Below, in pieces: positions 1 through 5,974 of a stretch of 6,897 nucleotides of DNA; the first letter of the stretch is position 1; every line of letters starts with the position of its first letter. Where the stretch lies: NCBI GenBank assembly GCA_900548595.1, contig URLB01000108.1, positions 1 to 6,897 of the forward strand. The letters are read 5' to 3'. Position numbers and translations under genes: made by a program. This DNA comes from an uncultured Eubacteriales bacterium (lineage in GTDB: Bacteria; Bacillota; Clostridia; Lachnospirales; Anaerotignaceae). The notes below the pieces were generated by a model. That model was not told the origin of the DNA. It saw only the letters and a program-made list of their open reading frames with translations, and made no database searches.

Positions 1-739
1 CATACTTTATATCTTCAGGCATTAAATTTGCTTTTTCAAGAAGTTTATTTACACTTTTGGGAACCTGTCTTGTCGCAAAGTCAAAAATGACCTTACCGTC
101 CATATATATATAAGGATCGTCAAACTTTTCAAGTCCGTTAAAAACATTAGCCGCAGTGTTTCTCGCTCCGCCGAGGCTTTTTCCTTTGGTTCCGTCGCAG
201 CCTATATCTTCGGCAATAATACCGGGCGTTTCACTTCTTTCAATATAAGCCCCGGCCGCACCGTCTCCGAAAAGTACGCATGTGCTTCTGTCAGACCAAT
301 TTATATGTTTGCTTAACACCTCTGAGGCTATAATAAGAGCGTTTTTATATGTTCCCGATTTTATGAACTTGTCCGCAGTGGAAAGTGCAAATACAAATCC
401 CGAACATGCGGCGCTTATATCAAAAGCAACTGCGTTTACCGCACCTATAGCCGCCTGAACAGTACATGCGGTAGAAGGAGACATACAATCCGGCGATACT
501 GTAGCTACTATAATCAAATCAATATCAGTCGGGTCTATTCCGCCCTTTTTAATTATTTCCCATGCGGTTTTTGATGCCAAATCAGATGTATTATCCCCCA
601 TGGAGATATGTCTTCGTTCTATTCCTGTCCTGGAACGAATCCATTCGTCATCTGTTTCCACAAGTTTTTCAAGATCTGCATTTGTAACAATGTTTTCAGG
701 TACATAAGCCCCTGTGTACTTAATTTTAGAGAAATACAT
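1..739 (-). CDS. fabH: Beta-ketoacyl-ACP synthase III (FabH), 3' end cut by window edge
   Basis: FabH starts type II fatty-acid synthesis in the cytosol by condensing acetyl-CoA (or a branched acyl-CoA) with malonyl-ACP. I translated the minus strand from the ATG at 739 and found 246 open codons before the window ends. The N-terminal thiolase-like half is complete: WIRSRTGIERR (residues 33-43), the active-site Cys112 in DISAACSGF (the same residue number as the E. coli catalytic Cys), and GDGAAG (158-163). About 75 C-terminal residues are missing. They should contain the catalytic His of the usual PHQAN motif and the Asn, and the reading stops at EDIKY, just before where PHQAN is expected. 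The start codon shares one base with the fabT stop (TAATG) and has an AAAGGTGA ribosome binding site inside the end of fabT. This makes translational coupling likely. In streptococci the same fabT-fabH pair is followed by acpP and the other fab genes, so these may lie beyond the left edge (inference). Confidence 0.95.
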   Translation of the reverse strand, partial: MYFSKIKYTGAYVPENIVTNADLEKLVETDDEWIRSRTGIERRHISMGDNTSDLASKTAWEIIKKGGIDPTDIDLIIVATVSPDCMSPSTACTVQAAIGAVNAVAFDISAACSGFVFALSTADKFIKSGTYKNALIIASEVLSKHINWSDRSTCVLFGDGAAGAYIERSETPGIIAEDIGCDGTKGKSLGGARNTAANVFNGLEKFDDPYIYMDGKVIFDFATRQVPKSVNKLLEKANLMPEDIKY

Positions 740-1200
740 TATTTTTCACCTTTAATTATAAAATATTCTTCCCTCAGGAAGTCGTTCAGATGCTCCAGAG
801 CCTTTGCCAAAACCCCTATCTCTTTGTCATCCATTCCCCCGATAGTAGCCATTACCATATCATTATGAAATTTTGCGTGTACCCTGTATAAAAGTCTTCC
901 TTTTTTAGTCAATCCAAGAAAAACTATCCTTTTGTCCCCATCGCTTTTAAGCCTTCTGACATAGTCTTTTTTAACAAGCTTATTAACCGCTACAGTCAGC
1001 GTTCCGACCGTTATATCTAATATTTTTGCCACTTCGCTCATTGTTTTTTTTTCATACATGCCTATGGCTTCTACTGTATGAACCTCAGTTATGGACACAT
1101 CATTAAACGGTCCGTTTTTAAGAGCTTTTTCTTCAATAATTAAAACGTCGTTAAACGAATCAACCAACAGTTTATTAATCCTCTGCATTGTTTCGTTCAT
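739..1200 (-). CDS. fabT: MarR-family fatty-acid synthesis repressor FabT
   Basis: This 153-residue cytosolic DNA-binding protein is the likely repressor of the fatty-acid-synthesis operon it heads. Residues 54-83 (MSEVAKILDITVGTLTVAVN and following) form the winged-helix recognition region. The wing follows at about 84-101, with DGDKRIVFLGLTKKG. The N-terminus (QRINKLL..FNDVLIIEEKAL) and the C-terminal helix match what I remember of streptococcal FabT, which is about 144 residues long. In that family acyl-ACP acts as corepressor; this is family knowledge, not seen here. A longer reading frame opens at 1287. I chose the ATG at 1200 because it has GGAGG five bases upstream, and because the 1287 start would lie upstream of the promoter (1239-1266). 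fabH follows with a one-base overlap. A matching palindromic operator sits in the promoter, which implies autoregulation. Another MarR subgroup is possible but unlikely given fabH and the operator. Confidence 0.93.
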   Translation of the reverse strand: MNETMQRINKLLVDSFNDVLIIEEKALKNGPFNDVSITEVHTVEAIGMYEKKTMSEVAKILDITVGTLTVAVNKLVKKDYVRRLKSDGDKRIVFLGLTKKGRLLYRVHAKFHNDMVMATIGGMDDKEIGVLAKALEHLNDFLREEYFIIKGEK

Positions 1201-1205
1201 AATTT

Positions 1206-1210
1206 CCTCC
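1206..1210 (-). promoter_or_regulatory. Ribosome binding site that fixes the fabT start
   Basis: GGAGG on the minus strand lies five bases before the ATG at 1200. It decides for the 153-residue protein over the in-frame extension that opens at 1287. Confidence 0.85.
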
Positions 1211-1222
1211 AGGCACAGCAAA

Positions 1223-1243
1223 ATACTTTGATAATCAAAGTAT
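1223..1243 (-). promoter_or_regulatory. FabT operator (perfect palindrome over the -10 box)
   Basis: The arm ATACTTTGAT (1223-1232) is perfectly inverted as ATCAAAGTAT (1234-1243) around a single central base. The core TTTGATAATCAAA matches the FabT box known from streptococci and lactococci (AGTTTGATTATCAAA type). It overlaps five of the six bases of the -10 hexamer and reaches the expected transcription start near 1232. Bound FabT would therefore block RNA polymerase directly. It is the only complete copy I found in the window. Confidence 0.88.
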
Positions 1244-1266
1244 ATTGTTTTTTCAAAATATGTCAA
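1239..1266 (-). promoter_or_regulatory. Sigma-A-type promoter of the fabT-fabH operon
   Basis: The minus strand carries a consensus -35 TTGACA (1266-1261), a 16-base spacer and -10 TATACT (1244-1239, five of six bases matching TATAAT). Transcription should start near 1232, leaving a leader of about 30 bases before the fabT ATG. The -10 box is embedded in the FabT palindrome. Confidence 0.85.
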
Positions 1267-1548
1267 TAGATAAATTAAATTTTTCACAAAATGTTAATAT
1301 TTCAATTTAATGTTTTCCTTATTTTTAGACTTTAAAACATCGGTTTTGTGCCTGTCTTTTTATATTTTATAAAAGCTTTTCCTCAGTAAACGCTTAGCTT
1401 TGACTATAATGGAGATATTTTTTCAGCTTATCTAAACAAAACATTTATAACCGTCTTGATAACTTAATCAGCAATATATTACCTTTTTAAAATAATTCTT
1501 CTGTTTACTGTTATAAGCCTCCTACTGCATTCCTCATTTTAATTCGTC

Positions 1549-1580
1549 TTGTATATTGTAAAATATTATTATATTATAAT
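1549..1580 (+). promoter_or_regulatory. Possible promoter of the hydrolase-acyltransferase cassette
   Basis: A perfect -10 TATAAT lies at 1575-1580. The best -35-like hexamer is TTGTAT at 1549-1554, but the spacer is 20 bases, longer than ideal, and no better -35 exists at 16-18 bases. The leader to the coding start would be about 100 bases. The surroundings are so AT-rich that a chance TATAAT is plausible. Position just upstream of the cassette is the main support. Confidence 0.35.
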
Positions 1581-1587
1581 GTTATAC

Positions 1588-1630
1588 TTACTGTCAAAAA
1601 GCAATATATAAATTCATGCTATGACAGTAA
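1588..1630 (+). repeat. 9-bp inverted repeat in the cassette leader, possible operator
   Basis: TTACTGTCA (1588-1596) is exactly inverted as TGACAGTAA (1622-1630), with 25 bases between. Equivalent points of the arms are about 34 bp apart, roughly three helical turns. It begins eight bases after the possible -10 box and so covers the expected transcription start and early leader. It could be a paired operator for an unidentified repressor or an RNA hairpin. It lacks a T-run directly attached to a GC-rich stem, so it is not a terminator. It does not resemble the FabT box. Confidence 0.4.
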
Positions 1631-1672
1631 AAAATCTCTAAATGCAGCTTAAAATAAGCGCGTTATAGAAAT

Positions 1673-1677
1673 GAGGT
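1673..1677 (+). promoter_or_regulatory. Ribosome binding site pointing to a TTG start at 1686
   Basis: GAGGT lies eight bases before an in-frame TTG at 1686-1688. The upstream ATG at 1671 overlaps this site and is preceded by GCGCGTTATAGAA, which has no purine-rich binding site. All other genes in the window have clear sites, so the TTG start is preferred. Confidence 0.55.
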
Positions 1678-1685
1678 ACTTTATT

Positions 1686-2648
1686 TTGTCAATAGGTAAA
1701 CTTAAAAAGGCTACATTAAAAGCATTGACAGCGTTGGAGCCTGATATAAAGAAAAGCTACAAACTGGAACGCAGATTGCACGTGCTGACCGCTAAAGTCC
1801 ACAGACAGCCTAAAGGGTGCGAAACATGGGATTACTTTTTAGAGCATGACGGATACTCAATCCCCGTTCATTTTTTTAAACCCGATAATTTAAGGAAAGA
1901 CTTTCTTTTATTATATTTCCACGGCGGCGGTTGGGTAACCGGCGGAATCGAAAACTATATGTCGGCTTGTTTAAGCATGGCAATCGGTACCGGATGTATG
2001 ATTGCTTCCGTAGACTATAGACTCGCCCCGGAATATAAGTTTCCGGCTGCTCCCGAAGATTGTTATGCGGTTGCAAAAGAATTTTTTTCCGGAAATATAA
2101 TAGATGTAGATCCAGATAAAATAGTATTGACGGGAGACAGCGCAGGCGGAAATCTTGCCGCCGTTGTTTCCCTTATGGCAAGAGACAGAGGTGAGTTTTC
2201 GCCTAAACAACAAATACTTTTTTATCCGTCGACATATAATGACCATAGCGAAACATCTCCGTTTTCTTCAATCAGGGAAAACGGTACGGGATATATACTT
2301 ACAAGCAAACGTGTATGTGATGTAATAGAATTATACAGGAGTTCCGAGGAAGATTTATACAATCCGTATTTCGCGCCGTTAATTGCCGACGATCTTTCAT
2401 CTCAGCCAAAGACTCTTATAATAACAGCCGAATACTGCCCTCTAAGGGATGAAGGCGAGGCATACGGGCAAAAGCTTCTCGAGGCGGGAAATTATGTAAA
2501 AACTGTCAGAATCAAAGACGCCATTCACGGATTTTTGACTCTTTCGCCAAGTTTAAAATATTCAAATCAATCTTACAGAGCAATAAATGCTTTTTTAGCA
2601 AGGGGTAATGAAAATGAAAAAAAGCAATCAGTGGTTCCGATTGGATAA
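1686..2648 (+). CDS. HSL-type alpha/beta hydrolase (esterase-like) with Cys at the catalytic-acid position
   Basis: This 320-residue protein (numbering from the TTG start; an ATG at 1671 would add five residues) belongs to the hormone-sensitive-lipase branch of alpha/beta hydrolases, which cleave short acyl esters. The oxyanion-hole motif HGGGW is at 79-83, DYRLAPE at 110-116, the nucleophile Ser152 in GDSAGG, and His281 in IHGF. There is no signal peptide, so it should be cytosolic. The family normally carries its catalytic Asp as the first residue of DPLRDEG, 30 residues before the His. Here that residue is Cys251 (CPLRDEG, codon TGC) at exactly the same spacing, with Asp255 four residues later. 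The triad is therefore atypical: the enzyme may be altered or weak, or may use another acid. It is the first gene of the cassette, and the acyltransferase gene starts inside its 3' end (35-base overlap). Family assignment is firm; substrate is unknown. Confidence 0.9.
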   Translation: MSIGKLKKATLKALTALEPDIKKSYKLERRLHVLTAKVHRQPKGCETWDYFLEHDGYSIPVHFFKPDNLRKDFLLLYFHGGGWVTGGIENYMSACLSMAIGTGCMIASVDYRLAPEYKFPAAPEDCYAVAKEFFSGNIIDVDPDKIVLTGDSAGGNLAAVVSLMARDRGEFSPKQQILFYPSTYNDHSETSPFSSIRENGTGYILTSKRVCDVIELYRSSEEDLYNPYFAPLIADDLSSQPKTLIITAEYCPLRDEGEAYGQKLLEAGNYVKTVRIKDAIHGFLTLSPSLKYSNQSYRAINAFLARGNENEKKQSVVPIG

Positions 2649-3870
2649 CGCCGCCAAAATCTTTCCCCCTACATGCTCCAAGCGCGATACAAAGGTTTTC
2701 AGATTTGTTTGCGAATTGAAAGAACCTGTTGACCAAACAATCCTTCAACATGCGCTTGACAAAACAGTAGAGGTATTCCCTTTATACCGTTCAGTACTCA
2801 AGAAGGGAATATTCTGGTATTATTTAGAAGAAAGCGATATAAAGCCTCAGGTTTTTGAAGAAAATATCCCGGCGTGCGCGCCGCTTTATGATTCATATAA
2901 TCACAGACTTTTGTTCAGAGTTTCCTACTATAAAAAAAGAATAAATCTGGAAGTTTTTCATTCTCTGTCAGACGGTACCGGAGCGATACAGTTCCTTAAG
3001 ACAATGGTATATTATTATCTTGAGGAACGCCATAATATAAAAATTATGACGAGCAATGACTTTACGTCTCTTTCACAGAAAAACGCGGACGCATTCAGCA
3101 AGTACTACGATAAATCGGAAACAATAAAAAAACATGTATATAAAAAAGCTCATATTATAAAAGGAGAACGTATTCCGAAAAACAATGTAAGCATTATAGA
3201 AGGTATTATGCCCTCTTCCGCAGTTCTTAGGCTGGCTCATGAAAATAATGCAACTTTTACGGAATTTTTGATTGCCGATTTAATCTGTTCCATATACGAT
3301 AATATGACGACAAGGGAAAAAAGACGTCCGATTATAATAAACGTACCTGTAAATCTTCGTCAGTTTTTCCCTTCGGAAACGACACGTAATTTCTTTTGCG
3401 TAATAAATGTAGAATATACGGCGGATAAATCAGAATGTGATTTTAGCGATGTTATTAAAAAAGTTAAACTCGCTTTTGAAAGCCAGCTTACAAAAGACAA
3501 TATACAAGGTATAATAAACAAATTTTCCGTTATAGAAAATAATCCTGTTGTAAGGGTTATACCTTTGCTTTTGAAAATACCGATAATGCGGTTTTCAAGT
3601 TATCTTGCCGACTGCAAAAACACCTCGTCATTCTCAAACCTGGGACGTATCGACATACATGAAAACGCAGCCGAATACATTAATATGTTCGATGTATTTG
3701 TTAAAGCCAAGCGTCCACAGATGTGCTGCTGCACGTTCGGCGACAAATTGGCAATAGGCGTCTCCTCTCCGTTGGTCAGTAAGGAAATCGAACGAAGTTT
3801 CTTTTGCAGACTGGCTGATATGGGCGTAGATGTCCAAATAATATCAAATTTATCTCAATTCGAAATGTGA
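2614..3870 (+). CDS. HxxxDG acyltransferase, condensation / alcohol acetyltransferase superfamily
   Basis: This 418-residue cytosolic protein has the fold-defining signs of CoA-dependent acyltransferases of the condensation-domain type, which move an acyl group from a thioester to a hydroxyl or amine. The active-site motif HSLSDG places catalytic His116 and Asp120 at the usual point in the first half. PVNLR (245-249), followed by RQFFPSETTRNF, and SSFSNLG (338-344) fit the second half, where condensation enzymes have their PVNxR and DFGW-like segments. There is no carrier-protein or adenylation domain, so it is not a peptide synthetase fragment. Two start codons are possible. The ATG at 2614 is eight bases after AAGGGG, while the ATG at 2608 is only two bases away, so 2614 is chosen. 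It overlaps the hydrolase gene by 35 bases, and 13 bases separate it from the membrane-protein gene. This implies one transcript. Clusters of three cysteines (CCC at 371-373) are unusual. The acceptor is unknown. Confidence 0.85.
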   Translation: MKKSNQWFRLDNAAKIFPPTCSKRDTKVFRFVCELKEPVDQTILQHALDKTVEVFPLYRSVLKKGIFWYYLEESDIKPQVFEENIPACAPLYDSYNHRLLFRVSYYKKRINLEVFHSLSDGTGAIQFLKTMVYYYLEERHNIKIMTSNDFTSLSQKNADAFSKYYDKSETIKKHVYKKAHIIKGERIPKNNVSIIEGIMPSSAVLRLAHENNATFTEFLIADLICSIYDNMTTREKRRPIIINVPVNLRQFFPSETTRNFFCVINVEYTADKSECDFSDVIKKVKLAFESQLTKDNIQGIINKFSVIENNPVVRVIPLLLKIPIMRFSSYLADCKNTSSFSNLGRIDIHENAAEYINMFDVFVKAKRPQMCCCTFGDKLAIGVSSPLVSKEIERSFFCRLADMGVDVQIISNLSQFEM

Positions 3871-3883
3871 AAGGGATGATAAT

Positions 3884-4552
3884 ATGCTTCGCTGTGAACG
3901 ATGTAAAGTTTATCTGCCGGATAATCCTAAAAAGTGTCCTTTATGCGGCAACCCGATATCCGGTACGGCAGACGAAGGCGAAAGCTTTTTTCCCGTACTT
4001 ACAGAAATAAGACGTTCGTTTATAAAAAGGCTTATAAGGTGGTTCGCCTTTGTATCTATATGCGTAGTTCTTATATGTCTGTCATTAAATATTTTTTTAC
4101 TGAACAACAGCTTTTGGTCTTTTTTTATACTCGCAGGTATAGGAAGCTTTTGGCTTGATTTTATAATGCTGACCAAGAAATATAAACACTCTGTTAAAAA
4201 TATTTTATGGCAAACCGCAACTTTATCGGTAATAGCTCTTCTATGGGATATAGTAACAGGTTTTCGCGGATGGTCTGTGGATTTTGTTTTTCCGATCCTT
4301 TGTATATGTTCAATGTCGGCTATATTTTTATATTCAAACATAAGAAAGCTGCATATACAGGACTATATATTTTATATACTTATAAACTGTGTACTCAGTA
4401 TAGTATCTCTTGTAGTAAGTATAGTAATGACCAGGGAAATGATAATCCCATCCGTAATCAGTTTCATTGCGTCCATAATTTATATTATGGTTTTATTATT
4501 CTTTCATAGAAGATCATTATCCGACGAAATCAGAAGACGTACTCATCTTTAA
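3884..4552 (+). CDS. Zinc-ribbon membrane protein, six predicted TM segments (DUF6320-like)
   Basis: This 222-residue integral membrane protein has no assigned function. The N-terminus carries a compact zinc ribbon, Cys4-x2-Cys7 and Cys18-x2-Cys21 (CERC...CPLC), followed by a short polar linker. Six hydrophobic segments follow at about 53-73, 77-96, 107-126, 131-150, 161-182 and 187-207. The basic tail HRRSLSDEIRRRTHL fits a cytoplasmic C-terminus, and with six segments the zinc ribbon would also be cytoplasmic. From memory it resembles proteins annotated DUF6320 that sit beside an alpha/beta hydrolase and an alcohol acetyltransferase in clostridia; a database search would be needed to confirm this. 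A ribosome binding site (AAGGGATGAT) lies between the acyltransferase stop and this ATG. As last gene of the cassette it could anchor the soluble enzymes at the membrane or move the acylated product. Both roles are inference. Confidence 0.82.
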   Translation: MLRCERCKVYLPDNPKKCPLCGNPISGTADEGESFFPVLTEIRRSFIKRLIRWFAFVSICVVLICLSLNIFLLNNSFWSFFILAGIGSFWLDFIMLTKKYKHSVKNILWQTATLSVIALLWDIVTGFRGWSVDFVFPILCICSMSAIFLYSNIRKLHIQDYIFYILINCVLSIVSLVVSIVMTREMIIPSVISFIASIIYIMVLLFFHRRSLSDEIRRRTHL

Positions 4553-4566
4553 TAATTAGGCATAAC

Positions 4567-4614
4567 AAATCAATCCGATTATTCCGCTGAATATTATAAT
4601 AATCGGATTGATTT
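4567..4614 (+). terminator. Terminator of the hydrolase-acyltransferase-membrane protein cassette
   Basis: Perfect 17-bp arms (4567-4583 and 4598-4614, containing CAATCCGATTATT and its inverse) enclose a 14-base loop. The second arm ends in a T-rich run (GATTTTTATTTT, to 4620). It starts 14 bases after the stop codon of the membrane-protein gene. The stem is AT-rich, with a short GC centre, as is common in low-GC Firmicutes. Confidence 0.85.
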
Positions 4615-4718
4615 TTATTTTCCGCAAAGCCGCCTGATATACCGATTATTAAACAGCTGTACGATATTTTTAATACCGCTCTCGAAAAAGTGATTTATAA
4701 AAGCCTGTAATATAAAAT

Positions 4719-4766
4719 AAAAGTCTCCTAAATCGGTATTATATCAATAGCCGACAGGAGACTTTT
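4719..4766 (-). terminator. Terminator of the lysR-malY unit, probably bidirectional
   Basis: AAAAGTCTCCT (4719-4729) is inverted as AGGAGACTTTT (4756-4766), and an inner TCGG/CCGA pair (4733-4736 with 4751-4754) extends the stem. On the minus strand it begins 19 bases after the malY stop and ends in ACTTTTATTTTATA. On the plus strand it is followed by TTTTTATT, so it could also back up the cassette terminator from the other side. Confidence 0.85.
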
Positions 4767-4785
4767 TATTAAACAAAGCAATACT

Positions 4786-5952
4786 TTAAAGTTCGTTTAT
4801 GCAGTTTTTAATTCTTTTCAAGCCTTCTTCCAATACACTTCTCGGACACGCTATATTTATCCTTTCAAAACCTTCTCCTGCTTTCCCGAACATATATCCC
4901 TGGTCGAGCCATATCTTTCCGGTGTATTTCAGCTTTTTATGCAGTTCATGGCTCTCAACCGCATAATTTTTAAAGTCAAGCCACACAAGATATGTTGCTT
5001 CGGGTACCATTACCTTTACTTTAGGCATATTATCGGATACATATTTTATGAGAAAATCAAGATTTCCCTGTAAATATTCCATAAGCTGATCCAGCCACTC
5101 GTCACCGTAATTATAAGCCGCTCTCATTCCTTCAAGTCCGAATACTCCTGCTTCCCCTTTGTCAAAACCGGCTCCGTTCATATAGTTAAGATACTTTTCT
5201 CTTAATTTTTCATTCTTTATTATAACCGAAGATATTTGAAGTCCCGCAAGATTGAACGTCTTTGTCGGAGCGGTGCATATTATGCTGTTATTCGTTATTC
5301 TGTCATCTAAAGTTCCGAACGATATATGTTTTTTATTTGGATATACCAAATCGCAGTGTATCTCATCGGCAACTATTATTACTCCGTTTTCAACGCATAT
5401 TTCTCCCAGTCTTGTAAGTTCCTCCCTTGTCCACAGTCTTCCTCCGGGGTTATGAGGAGAGCAGAGATAATACATTTTCACACCGGGGTCGGAAGCCTTT
5501 TTCTCAAAATCGTCAAAATCTATTTCATATTTTCCGTTTTCGTATATAAGCTCACTGTAAACGGGCTCTACTCCGTTTTTTTCGGCGGATCCGAAAAACG
5601 GATAGTATACGGGAGAATTCATAAGTATTTTGTCGCCCTTTTCGGTAAATATTTTTGAAAACGCATGTAAAGCAGGTACTATTCCGGGACTGAAACATAT
5701 ATGCTCCTTTTCTATTTTCCAATTGTGTCTTCTAGAAAACCAACCTATAACAGCGTCATATACATCATCTTTATATATTGAATATCCGAAAACTCCGCTT
5801 TCCGCCCTCTTTTTCAATGCGTCTATAATAGGTTCAGCTGTTTTAAAGTCCATATCAGCTACCCACATAGGCAGAATATCATTATCGGACTGATCCCACT
5901 TACAGCTTAAAGTATTTTTTCTGTCAATTATTTTGTCAAAATTATATTTCAT
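4786..5952 (-). CDS. MalY/PatB-type PLP enzyme: cystathionine beta-lyase / C-S lyase (aminotransferase fold I)
   Basis: This 388-residue cytosolic enzyme is of normal length for MalY/PatB proteins. These cleave C-S bonds in cystathionine, cysteine or related compounds to give pyruvate, ammonia and a thiol, and some members act as aminotransferases. The subgroup signature LPMWVADMDF is at 27-36, SPGIVPAL at 88-95, and CSPHNPGGRLW at 164-174 with the cofactor-contacting Asn168. ADEIHCDL (195-202) supplies Asp196 for the pyridine nitrogen, Lys231 in APTKTFNLAG forms the PLP Schiff base, and Arg364 in ERINIACPR is the expected carboxylate-binding Arg. All key residues are present. A strong AAGGAGG site lies five bases before the ATG. 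The lysR gene lies 22 bases upstream on the same strand, so the two are probably co-transcribed and the regulator may sense a sulfur amino acid or its precursor (inference). In E. coli MalY also modulates the MalT regulator; nothing here suggests that role. Exact substrate cannot be read from sequence. Confidence 0.92.
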   Translation of the reverse strand: MKYNFDKIIDRKNTLSCKWDQSDNDILPMWVADMDFKTAEPIIDALKKRAESGVFGYSIYKDDVYDAVIGWFSRRHNWKIEKEHICFSPGIVPALHAFSKIFTEKGDKILMNSPVYYPFFGSAEKNGVEPVYSELIYENGKYEIDFDDFEKKASDPGVKMYYLCSPHNPGGRLWTREELTRLGEICVENGVIIVADEIHCDLVYPNKKHISFGTLDDRITNNSIICTAPTKTFNLAGLQISSVIIKNEKLREKYLNYMNGAGFDKGEAGVFGLEGMRAAYNYGDEWLDQLMEYLQGNLDFLIKYVSDNMPKVKVMVPEATYLVWLDFKNYAVESHELHKKLKYTGKIWLDQGYMFGKAGEGFERINIACPRSVLEEGLKRIKNCINEL

Positions 5953-5974
5953 AGTATCCTCCTTAATAATATAT

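Larger units (their letters stand above)
1267..1685. other. Divergent intergenic region between fabT and the acyl cassette
   Basis: This AT-rich stretch of about 420 bp separates the fabT promoter from the plus-strand cassette. I see no convincing protein gene, tRNA or CRISPR repeat on either strand. A run matching 10 of 13 bases of half a FabT box lies at 1398-1410 (CTTTGACTATAAT) but has no second half. The right part holds a TATAAT box (1575-1580) and a 9-bp inverted repeat (1588-1630), so the cassette's control signals are probably in the last 130 bases. Confidence 0.6.

Noticed and set aside
608..868. Plus-strand open frame across the fabH/fabT junction
   Set aside because: It is antisense to two well-supported genes and has no recognisable protein features or binding site. 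The same holds for the other antisense and out-of-frame readings inside the hydrolase, acyltransferase, membrane-protein and malY genes.
1201..1287. 29-residue N-terminal extension of FabT
   Set aside because: It would have to be encoded by the operator and promoter DNA, upstream of the predicted transcript start. The GGAGG site supports the ATG at 1200, and known FabT proteins lack such an extension.
1371..1380. Palindrome AAAAGCTTTT in the intergenic region
   Set aside because: It is too short and AT-rich to be a terminator or a supported operator, and no gene ends nearby.
1398..1410. Second FabT box (CTTTGACTATAAT) upstream of the acyl cassette
   Set aside because: Only half of the palindrome is recognisable, with three mismatches, and it lies far from the likely cassette start. 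Chance is a sufficient explanation in AT-rich DNA.
4612..4710. Open frame of about 32 codons reading PIIKQLYDIFNTALEKV near its end, possibly a gene remnant
   Set aside because: It has no start codon or ribosome binding site, begins in the cassette terminator and is short enough to occur by chance. A translated search finding a matching protein C-terminus would revive it.
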